Source: Chloroflexota bacterium
Lineage (GTDB): Bacteria; Chloroflexota; Dehalococcoidia; Lucifugimonadales; Lucifugimonadaceae
Reading direction: 5' to 3'
NCBI GenBank assembly: GCA_002730555.1
Contig: PCAM01000028.1
Location: 1 to 64,000 of the forward strand
DNA: 64,000 bases
The position numbers and the translations under genes were made by a program. Below the pieces are notes generated by a model. The model worked only from the letters and a program-made list of their open reading frames with translations, searched no databases and was not told where the DNA came from. Positions 1-8,505 of the stretch are shown piece by piece (position 1 is the first letter of the stretch; each line of letters begins with the position of its first letter).

Positions 1-413
1 AGATCGATCACCTGCCCCGGGTACGACTCAAGCGGAGGGCCGACGGGCCCCGGCTGGAGGGCGGCGGCGGTGCGGCGATCGCTGCCCGGCGCGCGTCCGA
101 GCCCGAGATCGATACGCCCCGGGTGGAGCGCCTCAAGCATCCGAAACGATTCGGCGACTTTCAAGGGCGAGTAGTGGCTGAGCATGACGCCGCCACTGCC
201 GACACGGATCCCCGTCGTCGTCGCCGCCAGCGCCGGTATCAGGATCTCGGGCGTCGGGCTCGCGAGCGTCTGTGTGTTGTGGTGCTCGGCCAGCCAGTAA
301 CGGGTGTAGCCAAGCCGGTCCACCAGTTGCGCAAGTTCGATCGTCGCCAGCACCGCGTCGCGCGCCGCTCCGCCCATCTTGATGGGGGATTGGTCCAGGA
401 CGCTGAGTTTCAA
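1..413 (-). CDS. LLM-class flavin-dependent oxidoreductase, partial (C-terminus beyond window)
   Basis: Bacterial-luciferase-like FMN/F420-dependent monooxygenase or reductase; substrate unknown. The 137 visible residues begin MKLSVLDQSPI, the N-terminal beta strand typical of the MsnO8-like luciferase branch. YWLAEHHNT follows near residue 50, then a strand with GSGGVMLSHY and the HPGRIDLGLGRAPG segment near residue 105, all TIM-barrel landmarks of the family. The start is a TTG at 413, chosen because GGAGGT lies 7 bases upstream and the family N-terminus begins exactly there. The gene runs off the left edge, so roughly 200 residues are missing. No partner flavin reductase is visible nearby. 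Confidence 0.85.
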   Translation of the reverse strand, partial: MKLSVLDQSPIKMGGAARDAVLATIELAQLVDRLGYTRYWLAEHHNTQTLASPTPEILIPALAATTTGIRVGSGGVMLSHYSPLKVAESFRMLEALHPGRIDLGLGRAPGSDRRTAAALQPGPVGPPLESYPGQVID

Positions 414-956
414 GTGGAGTACCTCCGGTGGGCGCAGGGGCTCGATGCGGTGCTCGGGAGGATAACCCTTCCGGACCGTCGAATCCCGGTTTATCCGACA
501 GACCGTCGTAACAAGATCGCGTCACCACGCGCCGTTGACGATCGCGCTCCGTCGGGGAAACCATGACCAAACGCCTCCTCTGAAAGCCCGTCACCTCCGT
601 GCCACCGGCCTTATTTGAGAACGCTGATTCGTCGGCGGGCGAGGCCCGGTCCTCGTCCCCGGCATCCCCGGGAGCGGCGACATCGGTGAGATGCATATAA
701 GGGCAGGGTAGTTCCACGCAGCGCATCTCACGGGCTGTCCACATACCCTTTTCGGTATCGGTTGTTCGCAACCCCCTGCCCGGGCGGGTAAAACCTCGGA
801 GGGCGGGACACTTCCCCGTCGATAGTCTCAATTCATCGGCAAGAACAAAGAGGCCTGCCGAACTTTTCACGGGTCTTTTCACGGGTCAGGACAGCCAAGG
901 TGATTCCGCCGGATTGCCGCCTCAGAGTGACCGCTCGCGGTACCGATCCCCTCAAC
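414..956. other. Intergenic gap, no gene supported
   Basis: About 540 bases between the monooxygenase start and the hydrolase gene's 3' end. Open frames exist on both strands but their translations are Arg/Pro-rich and match no family I recognise. I see no tRNA or repeat in it. It presumably holds the promoter of the minus-strand monooxygenase. Confidence 0.5.
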
Positions 957-987
957 AGACGGCCCCTGCCATGCGCAGGGGCCGTCT
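957..987 (-). terminator. GC-rich hairpin after the hydrolase gene
   Basis: A perfect 13-bp inverted repeat (agacggcccctgc / gcaggggccgtct) with a 5-base loop sits about 10 bases past the stop of the minus-strand alpha/beta hydrolase. There is no clear T-run on either side, so intrinsic termination is plausible but not certain. Confidence 0.45.
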
Positions 988-996
988 TGGTTCCGG

Positions 997-2136
997 TCAC
1001 CCGCCAAGCAGTGAACCAAGGAACGACTCCAGCGCCGCTTCGTAGCGTGCCGAGTCCAGGTTCCATGCGTGGACATGCTTCGCACCGAGCACACGCTCAT
1101 ACGTCACGAGATCAGGCCGGGCGGTGGCAAGCTCATCGCTCGTTTCTACCGGAATCCTATCGTCGTCATCGCCGTGGAACAGCAGGACCGGAACCTCCAA
1201 CCGATCGACCGCCCCCAGATATGCCATGTCAGCAAACTCGATGTCGAAGCGTTTCTCGGTGATGAGGCGTGCTGTGGAGGTGATGAAGCCTGGGACGTGA
1301 ATCTGCCCGGCCGCCTGATCAATTACGCGTGACAGATCCAACATCGGGGCGTCCAGCACAACACCGGAAACCGATGCAGCAAGCGGCGATTTGTAGAGGA
1401 ACGACATCACTACCCCGCCGCCCATGCTGTAACCGTAAAGCACCACGGACCCAGCGCCCTGATCCAGTGCGTAAGTGACCGCCGCCTCCAGATCACGCCA
1501 CTCGGTTGCCCCGTGTAGGTAGTAACCGGACGGGTCTTCCGCCACGCCGTCGTCGTTCCGGTAGTCGATCACAAAGGACGACAAACCGGAGCGGTTGATG
1601 GCGGGCAGCGCTCGTAACGCTTCGATCCGATCTCCGCCGTGGCCATGGGTGTGGATCACCCAGGTATCGCCGCCATCTACAACCCAGGCCCCAAGAGGGC
1701 CGAGTGGGGCAGGGAAGGTGACCTCATCGAAAACCAGCCCACGCGCTATGAGAGGATCAGTGCCGAATACCTCCCGGGTCATCCGGGCGGGTGTGCCGAC
1801 TTCCGGGCGCCCCTCCACGGCGACGTACTCGCGCGTGGCGATGCCGTCTTCGTCCGTGAGGAGATCGCCGATCCGCCCATGCCCGCCGTCCCACTCAATC
1901 CCCCATATGCCCGGCTGCTCCCAGCGCCCTTCGCCGGACGGATGTTTGAAAGAGATCTGGTCATCCGTTAAGGAGACGATCTCCAGATTCAGTTCGTCCG
2001 CCTCCCGGTCTATTTTGAACGCGCCGTCCTCTATAAGGCCAGAGTAGTACCAGCTGGCGCCCAGGATCAATACCCCCAGCACGGCGACGATCACGGCGAA
2101 GGCCGTGGCAACGCGTCGCCTTGTCGGTCTGAACAT
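997..2136 (-). CDS. Membrane-anchored alpha/beta hydrolase
   Basis: Predicted serine hydrolase (esterase/peptidase-like) of 379 residues; substrate unknown. A single hydrophobic segment at residues about 9-31, after an Arg-rich N-terminus (RPTRRR), suggests a membrane anchor with the catalytic domain outside. The nucleophile elbow is GYSMGG with Ser near 237. HTHGHGG near 162 is the likely oxyanion-hole strand. The LLFHGDDDDRIP stretch supplies the acid, and the His comes from AKHVHAW near 355. Its start codon diverges from the NUDIX gene across about 155 bases, so the two promoters probably share that gap. The fold is clear; the substrate is not. Confidence 0.8.
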   Translation of the reverse strand: MFRPTRRRVATAFAVIVAVLGVLILGASWYYSGLIEDGAFKIDREADELNLEIVSLTDDQISFKHPSGEGRWEQPGIWGIEWDGGHGRIGDLLTDEDGIATREYVAVEGRPEVGTPARMTREVFGTDPLIARGLVFDEVTFPAPLGPLGAWVVDGGDTWVIHTHGHGGDRIEALRALPAINRSGLSSFVIDYRNDDGVAEDPSGYYLHGATEWRDLEAAVTYALDQGAGSVVLYGYSMGGGVVMSFLYKSPLAASVSGVVLDAPMLDLSRVIDQAAGQIHVPGFITSTARLITEKRFDIEFADMAYLGAVDRLEVPVLLFHGDDDDRIPVETSDELATARPDLVTYERVLGAKHVHAWNLDSARYEAALESFLGSLLGG

Positions 2137-2291
2137 ATTTGTGTGACCTCGTAATGGGATATTAAGAAAGCCCCGTCGAGTGAGGTTACGAAAGTCTAGC
2201 CACGCGCGGCGACTCCCGTGCTCGGCATGCCGTATCCGATCCCGGAGTTCTGTTTTGTTGTCTGATTATTAGGAGCCGGACGCGGTAGCCT

Positions 2292-2822
2292 GTGGCTGTG
2301 ACACTTCGACCCGACGCCCCGCAATCCTACGGCCACGTGGATCCGCTGTTCTGCGCGACATGCGCCGGACCGCTGGTAGACGGACATGAATCCGGATTCC
2401 CGGCCTGCGGGAAATGCGGACGCGTGTCGTACCTGGACCCAAAACTCGCGGGAGCAGCAATGGTCGAGATCGACGACAGACTTCTCCTTGTACGACGCGG
2501 TATTCAGCCGGCATTTGGCAAATGGAGCTTCCCGTCCGGATACGTCAATCGCGGCGAACAGGTCGAGCGCGCCGTGGAGCGTGAGGTCGTGGAAGAGACC
2601 GGGCTCGTTGTCGAGGTCGACTGGCTTGTAGGTCTGTACTCACAGCCGGACAAAACCGTGGTGCTGGCCGTGTACAGCGCCAACGTCACCGGTGGAAAGT
2701 TGATCGCCGGGGACGAGACGCTGGAGACCGCCACCTTCCCGTACGACCAACTCCCGGAACTCGCCTTCGCCGACGATGGGAGGATCGTCGAGGAGTGGCT
2801 CCAAGGCCGCGAGAAATGCTAA
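2292..2822 (+). CDS. NUDIX hydrolase with N-terminal zinc ribbon
   Basis: Hydrolyses a nucleoside-diphosphate-linked substrate, with NADH or ADP-ribose most likely given the zinc ribbon. The 176-residue protein has Cys pairs at 21/24 and 39/42 (CATC, CGKC), then the NUDIX box from Gly83: G-x5-E, then REVVEETGL at 97-105, with the metal-binding Glu residues intact. This domain order resembles NudC-like or ADP-ribose pyrophosphatase-like proteins, although it is shorter than NudC. The start is GTG at 2292; a second in-frame GTG at 2298 is equally possible. It is monocistronic and divergent from the hydrolase. Confidence 0.85.
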   Translation: MAVTLRPDAPQSYGHVDPLFCATCAGPLVDGHESGFPACGKCGRVSYLDPKLAGAAMVEIDDRLLLVRRGIQPAFGKWSFPSGYVNRGEQVERAVEREVVEETGLVVEVDWLVGLYSQPDKTVVLAVYSANVTGGKLIAGDETLETATFPYDQLPELAFADDGRIVEEWLQGREKC

Positions 2823-2844
2823 CCGGCCGAAGTACGGCACACTG

Positions 2845-2974
2845 CAGGGGCGGCGCTTGCCCCGCCCTCGCCCTGCAACGACGAGCATGCACCGGGCCAA
2901 CAACCGTATCAGCAATGCCACCCGTAGGGGCGAATGAATATCCGCCCTCGGGTCGATGACAATCGACCGTTACG
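2845..2974. repeat. Intergenic palindromic repeats (GTAGGGGCG family), two units
   Basis: The first unit, at 2845-2870, contains ggggcggcgcttgccccgcc, a near-palindrome. The second, at 2924-2974, has two hairpins in series: ggggcg...cgccc, then ggtcgatg...aatcgacc, ending in gttacgg. The same two-hairpin order recurs at 14959-15010, so this is a dispersed element and not a one-off terminator. Confidence 0.7.
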
Positions 2975-3132
2975 GCCAACGTGCTGGACGGCCTGCCTTG
3001 GCAAATCTCCGTGTTCTGAGGATCTCGAAGGACCGGTGTCTTACGAGTCGACTTCTTTTTCTGGCGCGACCGTCCCACTGCCGCTACGATCTTCCACTCG
3101 TCACAACCCTGAAGAAAAGAAAGCGCACCCAC

Positions 3133-3714
3133 TTGATCAACCCGCTGGAAGCCGCCCGGATCCTAGCGCGCGAGCGCGCCGATTCGATCGTCGTACCGCA
3201 CCCGGCTAACGAGCGTTACTGGGGCGCCGTGTCGGGAACGCCGGGACGGGACTTCATGCCGCCTCAGTCCGATGGCGAGGAGGCGGCCTTCGCCCTGGGC
3301 CTCGCCATGGCCGCACCGGGGGAACGAGTGATCATCCTGGATACTGACGAGTCGCTTCTGTCCAACTTGGGCGTGCTCGTGACGATATCCGACGCTGCGC
3401 CGGCAAATCTGGTGCATGTCCTGTTTCAGAGCGGCGTCAGGAACGGCGCCGCCGGATTGCCCCTGCCCGGCGGGAACCACACGGATTTCGCCGCGATCGC
3501 CCGGGGCGCCGGATACGCCAGCGCGTCCCTGTTTGAAGACCTTGAAGAGCTGGCCGGGGACGCCGCTCAGGTACTCGCGACGCCCGGCCCCACCTTGCTG
3601 GTTATCAAGATCGATCCGTCCCGCTCGGGGTATGACGCCACCGAACCACCGCGCCGCTACGACATGAGCGACACGATGCGTGACTACCGGGCGAGTCTCA
3701 AAGACAAGGGATGA
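3133..3714 (+). CDS. TPP-dependent decarboxylase beta-subunit-like protein
   Basis: Resembles the C-terminal TPP-binding half of sulfopyruvate/phosphonopyruvate decarboxylases (ComE-like), 193 residues. The landmarks are GEEAAFALGLAMA near residue 50, the LDTDESLLSNLGVLVTI segment near 76, and the Gly-rich GNHTDFAAIARGAGY near 118. The TPP motif is degenerate: DTDES replaces the usual GDGS, and the downstream Asn ligand region reads FQSGV. No alpha subunit lies beside it. I chose the TTG at 3133 because homology begins at INPLEAARIL; the frame is open about 59 codons further upstream, but that part covers repeat DNA and looks non-coding. It may be non-catalytic or diverged. Confidence 0.65.
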   Translation: MINPLEAARILARERADSIVVPHPANERYWGAVSGTPGRDFMPPQSDGEEAAFALGLAMAAPGERVIILDTDESLLSNLGVLVTISDAAPANLVHVLFQSGVRNGAAGLPLPGGNHTDFAAIARGAGYASASLFEDLEELAGDAAQVLATPGPTLLVIKIDPSRSGYDATEPPRRYDMSDTMRDYRASLKDKG

Positions 3715-4009
3715 TCGACCTCGCGTTGGACCCGAAAGGACAATGATTCTCTCGGCACAGCGCGAAATCTCTCTCATGCGTCGATATCGCAATATAACGC
3801 GACGAAAATCGTACTTAAACAGTTGCGAAAACTATAATTGCGGTCGCGATTCGTAAAATTCCTGTTAAACGTTTATGAGGCGTTCATGAGGCGCGGGCTG
3901 ATCGTCCGTGGCAGCGGATTTTTCACAGCACGCGAAAACAACAATGAAATCGATGGGAACATCTGGCCGATCCCTCGGTCAGACGTTCAAATAAACGCTC
4001 CATCGGGAC
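3715..4009. other. AT-richer intergenic gap
   Basis: Roughly 295 bases that are visibly more AT-rich than the rest of the window. A TATAAT hexamer lies at 3833-3838 with only a weak -35 candidate upstream, and no credible plus-strand gene follows. A short direct repeat, atgaggcgttcatgaggcg, lies near 3873-3893. I see no gene. Confidence 0.4.
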
Positions 4010-4444
4010 TTATTCAAGCTCCAGGTCGCTCCAGGTCTGCGGTGAGGAATCCAGCAGGCGGATCACGGCGAACGGATCTTGCCCCTGCTCTTCCAGCCAC
4101 GTCCGGCCCGGCTCGTTGCCCATGTAACGCTGGGCCATAGCCAGCGGGTACCCGTCTACCCCGTCGTAGTGCACCGATGCCGTCCCGCGATACCGGGCGT
4201 ATGCGTACGGCCGCGTTTCGGGCGCGATCGTGATTGAAACCAGCGCATCGCGTTCGATATTTCGCAGCTTGACGGCATTCGTGAGAACGATCACCGCAAG
4301 CGCGCCGTCATTCTCAACCAGGTACCAGACGGGCGTTGAATGTGGCACGCCATCGGCGCCGTTTGTCGTGATGATCGCCAGATGGCGTTCATCCAGAAAC
4401 ATCCGCAACTCTCCGGGGGACATCGCCCCATTAGAGTCAGGCAT
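4010..4444 (-). CDS. PPOX-class (split beta-barrel) FMN/F420-binding protein
   Basis: A 144-residue member of the pyridoxamine-5'-phosphate-oxidase-like split-barrel superfamily, in which actinobacterial and chloroflexal members often use F420 or FMN to reduce small molecules. The features are HLAIITTNGADGVPHSTPVWY at the N-terminus, the central VLTNAVKLRNIERD phosphate-binding region near residue 56, and RYRGTASV near 84. Length fits the family. The start overlaps the 3' end of tmk by 8 bases, so the two are almost certainly cotranscribed. The superfamily is clear; the cofactor and reaction are open. Confidence 0.8.
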   Translation of the reverse strand: MPDSNGAMSPGELRMFLDERHLAIITTNGADGVPHSTPVWYLVENDGALAVIVLTNAVKLRNIERDALVSITIAPETRPYAYARYRGTASVHYDGVDGYPLAMAQRYMGNEPGRTWLEEQGQDPFAVIRLLDSSPQTWSDLELE

Positions 4445-5099
4445 TGCTACCTATCCCCCGTAATACCAGCAGATTCGACACGATCGACCACACCTTGTCG
4501 GCGACGCCCTCCGGCGGAGTGGAAGCGTCCACCACAAACCACCGGCCCGGCTCCTGAGAGGCGAGCGCGTTGAAACCCCTCGCAACACGTTGATGAAACT
4601 CCAACGGCTCCTGTTCAAACCGCGTCTGATCGGGTTCGTCTGATCGACCCACGGACCCGTCGTCGCCGTTCACGCGGGAGAGAGCTCGTTCCGGTGAGAT
4701 ATCCAACAGAATTGTCGCGTCTGGAGTCAGCCCGGCGGTCGCCGCCTGATTTAGCGCCCGGACATTTGCGATATCAACCCCTCGTCCAAAGGACTGGTAA
4801 GCGATAGAAGAATCGGCGTAACGGTCCGTAACGACAACCCGGCCCGCGTCAAGCGCCGGTCGAATCACGTCTTGGACGAGCTGCGCGCGAGCGGCCTCAA
4901 ACAAAAACAACTCAGACATCGGTGACCTTGGGACATCGCCCTTGACGAGCCTCCTGATCTCCTCACCGATCTCTGTTCCGCCCGGCTCGTGGACCAGCAG
5001 CGCATCCACGCTGGCCGCCCTCAGGCGCGCCATCAGCAGGGCGGCCTGGGTGGACTTGCCAACGCCGTCACCGCCCTCGATCGAAAGAAAAAGACTCAC
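4437..5099 (-). CDS. tmk: Thymidylate kinase
   Basis: Phosphorylates dTMP to dTDP for DNA synthesis, cytosolic. At 220 residues it is the usual length. The P-loop GGDGVGKST is at residues 9-17. The dTMP-binding DRYADSSIAYQ motif is near 92-102, with Arg-containing segments around it. The LID region carries ERALSRVNGDDGS. An unusual feature is a somewhat acidic insert (DDGSVGRSDEPDQ) in the LID. It lies downstream of the R3H ATPase by 64 bases and overlaps the PPOX gene, forming the end of a long minus-strand run. Confidence 0.95.
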   Translation of the reverse strand: MSLFLSIEGGDGVGKSTQAALLMARLRAASVDALLVHEPGGTEIGEEIRRLVKGDVPRSPMSELFLFEAARAQLVQDVIRPALDAGRVVVTDRYADSSIAYQSFGRGVDIANVRALNQAATAGLTPDATILLDISPERALSRVNGDDGSVGRSDEPDQTRFEQEPLEFHQRVARGFNALASQEPGRWFVVDASTPPEGVADKVWSIVSNLLVLRGIGSNA

Positions 5100-5163
5100 G
5101 ACTCCTGGTCCTGATGAACCCGGCTCCGAAAAACCGATAAACGTACCCGCTCCATCACGTCGG

Positions 5164-6852
5164 CTACCGCCGTCTGCGTCGGAGCACCACGTGGCGGTAC
5201 GGATCCTGGCCTGTGCTCGACGAACCGATGTTGTATCGGCCGCCCACCCCGTGCTGCAGACGTCGGATGAACGCAGGCTGCGGGTCCAGATCGATCCGAT
5301 CTTCGCCCGCCAGTACCTCCTGAGACGCCACCTCGGCCTCGGTCAAAGCAGAGCGCACCACATTGGACGTCCGTCTGCCCGGCGCTTCGGAACGTTTCTT
5401 CGGCTCAAACCGTTCCACGAACTGCTTGATCTGCTCGCCAGAACCCTTTCGCAGCACGTACACGGGCAGCCCCTGCGCCTCCGCCTCCCGGACCGCCGTC
5501 GGCCGGCGGCTGTAGTGCGACTTGGTGGTCAAAAACATATCCGCCTCTTCCGGCGTGTCGACCACATCGACCGGCGCGTTGAGACGGTTTACCGCTTCCT
5601 GGAGGTTCGTCCGGGGCACGCCAAAAACGTACACGGAGGTCACCCGGGGCGCTTCCGGTTCCGGTTCCGGTTCACGCACGGGTCTCGAAGCAGGAACGTC
5701 ACCGCGTGACCGTCCTGGATCCCGGCCGGAGTCCCGGTTGTCCAGAGACAACAGTCCGGCCCGAAGCCTCGGCCCGTCCTGCGGGACGTTGGAGACGGAG
5801 GAGCCCAGCCTCGACGCATCCTGGATCACCTGGACTTCATCGTTCTCGATAGCCCGAACCTCTGGCTCCACAAGGTATCCGCGCAGCATCGTATCCACCA
5901 CGGAACCGACATCGGCGTGCACGCCCACGCGTTCAAACGCCTGGATCTCCACAACGACCTCGAAAGTCGGCCTGTGCTTCCGTTCGAGCACTGTCTTCTG
6001 AGTGCGCCGTCGCCTCGCCTCGTTGTCGCCAAGCGTGACCGTCTGAGTGCCGCCGACGAGATCGGACAGCGTCGGGTTGCTTATAAGATTGGCTAGGGTG
6101 TTCCCGTGGGCGGTAGCGATAAGCTGAACGCCGCGCTCGGCGATAGTTCGCGCCGCCATCGCCTCCGCCTCGGTGCTCATCTCGTCGATGATCACCACTT
6201 CCGGCATATGGTTTTCCACGGCCTCGATCATCACCTGGTGCTGCTGGGGCGTACTCGGGACCTGCATCCTCCGCGCCCGGCCGATGGCGGGGTGCGGGAC
6301 ATCGCCGTCTCCGGCTATCTCGTTGGATGTATCGACGATCACCACACGCTTGCCGACCTCGTCGGCGAGCACGCGTGCCACCTCCCGTAGGATCGTCGTC
6401 TTGCCGACCCCCGGCCGGCCCAGCAAAAGGATGCTCTGTCCCGTGCGCACTAGGTCGTCGATGATCTGGCCCGTGCCGAATACAGCCCGTCCAACACGAC
6501 ACGTCACGCCCACGGGGCGTCCGCCGCGATTGCGTATAACCGAAATCCGGTGAAGGGTTCTCTCGATGCCGGCCCTGTTGTCGTCGCCGAACTCGCCGAT
6601 ACGCTCCACGACCCATTGCAGGTCGGCGTCGGTGACATCCAGGTCGCTCAACCGGAGTGTTTCGTCGGGGAAACGCGCCTCGGGAGTGCGGCCAAGGTCC
6701 ATCACGACCTCGAGGAGCTCGCTCGATCGTGGATGTTTATCGAGTGCGCCCTGGATGCGCTCAGGAAGCGGGCTAATCAGAGACTGTAAATCGTCGGTTA
6801 TGCGTTGTTCTTTGGGTTCGCTGGTCAGGGTGTCGATCTCCAGTTCAGCCAC
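5164..6852 (-). CDS. AAA/SpoIIIAA-like ATPase with C-terminal R3H domain
   Basis: A 562-residue Ycf45-type protein. A P-loop ATPase related to SpoIIIAA/type II secretion ATPases (about residues 100-310) is followed by a Pro/Arg/Glu-rich linker, a second small domain (about 390-450) and a terminal single-stranded nucleic-acid-binding R3H-like domain (about 505-560). Walker A is GRPGVGKT at 145-152 and Walker B is VVIIDEM near 218. The C-terminus YNIGSSSTGQDPYRHVV is the typical R3H end. It is found in cyanobacteria, plastids and Chloroflexota, and the role is not established. The start overlaps the GNAT gene's end by 8 bases, implying cotranscription. Confidence 0.85.
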   Translation of the reverse strand: MAELEIDTLTSEPKEQRITDDLQSLISPLPERIQGALDKHPRSSELLEVVMDLGRTPEARFPDETLRLSDLDVTDADLQWVVERIGEFGDDNRAGIERTLHRISVIRNRGGRPVGVTCRVGRAVFGTGQIIDDLVRTGQSILLLGRPGVGKTTILREVARVLADEVGKRVVIVDTSNEIAGDGDVPHPAIGRARRMQVPSTPQQHQVMIEAVENHMPEVVIIDEMSTEAEAMAARTIAERGVQLIATAHGNTLANLISNPTLSDLVGGTQTVTLGDNEARRRRTQKTVLERKHRPTFEVVVEIQAFERVGVHADVGSVVDTMLRGYLVEPEVRAIENDEVQVIQDASRLGSSVSNVPQDGPRLRAGLLSLDNRDSGRDPGRSRGDVPASRPVREPEPEPEAPRVTSVYVFGVPRTNLQEAVNRLNAPVDVVDTPEEADMFLTTKSHYSRRPTAVREAEAQGLPVYVLRKGSGEQIKQFVERFEPKKRSEAPGRRTSNVVRSALTEAEVASQEVLAGEDRIDLDPQPAFIRRLQHGVGGRYNIGSSSTGQDPYRHVVLRRRRR

Positions 6853-7855
6853 CTGCGGCGACCATAGTGTTTCGTGGGATTTTAGCCCGTTCGGCGGTCT
6901 GGCGGGCGAAAAGCTCGTAATCGTGCCCCGGAACGAACTCAGCGGCCGCGAGCGCCACAGCTATGCGCCTGGCATAAAGAGGCACCAGCATCGCCGCCGG
7001 TTTCCCAAAGCCGCCCGCAAGAACGCCATGCACCACCTCATCCATGTCCAGATCGGCCTCGGGTTCAACCATCAGGGTGAAAAGGCGCTCATTGCTGGCG
7101 TCGGAAAACCGCATCCACGCCAGCGGGCCTTGCTCGCCATCCAGCACCATCTCCCCGGAGTTAATCGCAGCGGTTCTCCCGCCGCCGAAAACGTTTCCGC
7201 GCGGAGCGTGGGGCAGCGGCTCCAGCGAGTCTCGCCACTCTGGTAGCGTCATCCCGGCCGTTTCCCGCACCGAAAGCGGTGTGGCGCTGCCGTAGAGCCG
7301 GAAAACACGTTTTAGATCCTCATCCGTGACCGTGCGCCAGCCCGATTCTCCCGGGTAGTGCGCGGGCTGGCCCTGTCCGCGCAGGTCTTCGGGGAGGTGA
7401 TATAGCGTCTCACGCGTCTGTAGCGTGTAACCGGCGCGTCGTGCCGCAGTCGCCATCGGGTTTCCGTCCCCTATACGCAGGAATACTCTGTGAATGCCCA
7501 GGCGGGAAGCGACATCTGCCAGGTCACTCAGCAACTCGGCGCCATCCATCTCGGGTCGGGCGTCCGGCGAGAGGAACAGCTCGCTGATCTCCCACACCGT
7601 GGGACCGTTACGCCGACGTACCCGAACAACGCCGGTCACGCCCGAACTACCGAAAGCGATCCATCCGTCACGGCGGGCGCGCCAAGTTAAAGCGCTGGCT
7701 ATGTATCGGTTTGGCCGGTACGCAGACGCCGATGAATGCGCCGCGCTATCGAGCGTGAAGGCCTGTGTGCCGCCCTCCGCAGGGCGGAGGAACAGCAATC
7801 GAGCCACATCGCTTGGCCTCAGAATTCTGATCATGCGCTTCTGATCTTGGTTCAC
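6845..7855 (-). CDS. GNAT-family N-acetyltransferase
   Basis: A 336-residue protein. The first half holds a GNAT-like domain: GVVRVRRR, then WEISELFLSPDARPEMDGAELLSDL, with the beta4 region and the acetyl-CoA-binding helix around residues 95-120. The GYTLQTRETLYHL strand typical of the family C-terminus follows. The second half (about 180-330) is less conserved and may be a second degenerate GNAT fold. Acceptor unknown. It is placed between pdxT (51 bases away) and the R3H ATPase (8-base overlap), so it is a member of the minus-strand operon without an obvious link to pyridoxal synthesis. Confidence 0.7.
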   Translation of the reverse strand: MNQDQKRMIRILRPSDVARLLFLRPAEGGTQAFTLDSAAHSSASAYRPNRYIASALTWRARRDGWIAFGSSGVTGVVRVRRRNGPTVWEISELFLSPDARPEMDGAELLSDLADVASRLGIHRVFLRIGDGNPMATAARRAGYTLQTRETLYHLPEDLRGQGQPAHYPGESGWRTVTDEDLKRVFRLYGSATPLSVRETAGMTLPEWRDSLEPLPHAPRGNVFGGGRTAAINSGEMVLDGEQGPLAWMRFSDASNERLFTLMVEPEADLDMDEVVHGVLAGGFGKPAAMLVPLYARRIAVALAAAEFVPGHDYELFARQTAERAKIPRNTMVAAGG

Positions 7856-7906
7856 ACGGGGCGCCGCCGGACCGCCGAACGACGGGTAGGCGCCGACATG
7901 GACGGA

Positions 7907-8500
7907 TCAGACGGACGGAAGGTTTCCCGCAGACAACCGGAGGAACAACTCGTGGATCCGAGTGTCCGGTGTCAACTCGGGATGGAACGCCGTTGCCATC
8001 AGTTTACCGCTGCGCACAGCGACAGGCGTTCCATCCCTCAGCGTTGCGATGGTTTCCACGCCCTCACCGTGTTCCCGTACGGAAGGCGCCCGGATGAACA
8101 CCGCGTGCACCGGTCCTCCGGAAACGCCCTTCACGAGGATATCCGTCTCGAAACTGTCCACCTGACGGCCGAACCAGTTGCGAGACACTTTGATGTCCAT
8201 CAACGAAAGCGGTTTCGGGTCCGGCTCCAACAGTTCGCTCGCCATTACGATCATCCCGGCGCAGGTCCCCCAGACCGCTCCGCCTTCCTCTTTGAAACGG
8301 CGGAGCGCGTCCGGAAATCCCCAGCGATGGACGAGCTTCACGATAGTCGTGGACTCGCCGCCGGGGATCACCAACCCGTCCAGCCCCTCCAACTGGTGGG
8401 GCAGACGGACCTCTATGACGGCCGCGCCGAGAGATTCGAGCACGGCACGGTGTTCCTGGAAATCGCCCTGGAGTGCCAGGACGCCTATGTCAAGCGGCAA
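7907..8500 (-). CDS. pdxT: Pyridoxal 5'-phosphate synthase glutaminase subunit
   Basis: Class I glutaminase that releases ammonia from glutamine and passes it to PdxS for PLP synthesis. The 197-residue length fits. The N-terminus is GVLALQGDFQEH, the oxyanion strand is IPGGESTT near 46, and the catalytic Cys80 lies in GTCAG. The His-Glu pair lies in HPELT near 172. The start is a TTG at 8500, set by the conserved N-terminus. It lies 5 bases after pdxS, so expression is surely coupled. Confidence 0.95.
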   Translation of the reverse strand: MPLDIGVLALQGDFQEHRAVLESLGAAVIEVRLPHQLEGLDGLVIPGGESTTIVKLVHRWGFPDALRRFKEEGGAVWGTCAGMIVMASELLEPDPKPLSLMDIKVSRNWFGRQVDSFETDILVKGVSGGPVHAVFIRAPSVREHGEGVETIATLRDGTPVAVRSGKLMATAFHPELTPDTRIHELFLRLSAGNLPSV

Positions 8501-8505
8501 ATGAC

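Noticed and set aside
133-882. A long minus-strand open frame upstream of the first hydrolase
   Set aside because: Its last third is antisense to, or out of frame with, the real luciferase-like gene; the composition is Arg/Pro/Gly-rich and no family motif is seen.
3838-4140. Plus-strand gene following the TATAAT at 3833
   Set aside because: The frame overlaps the PPOX gene on the other strand and its translation has no protein-like character.
5164-6852. SpoIIIAA sporulation gene
   Set aside because: The ATPase part is related, but the R3H tail and lack of other spoIIIA genes fit the Ycf45-type protein instead.
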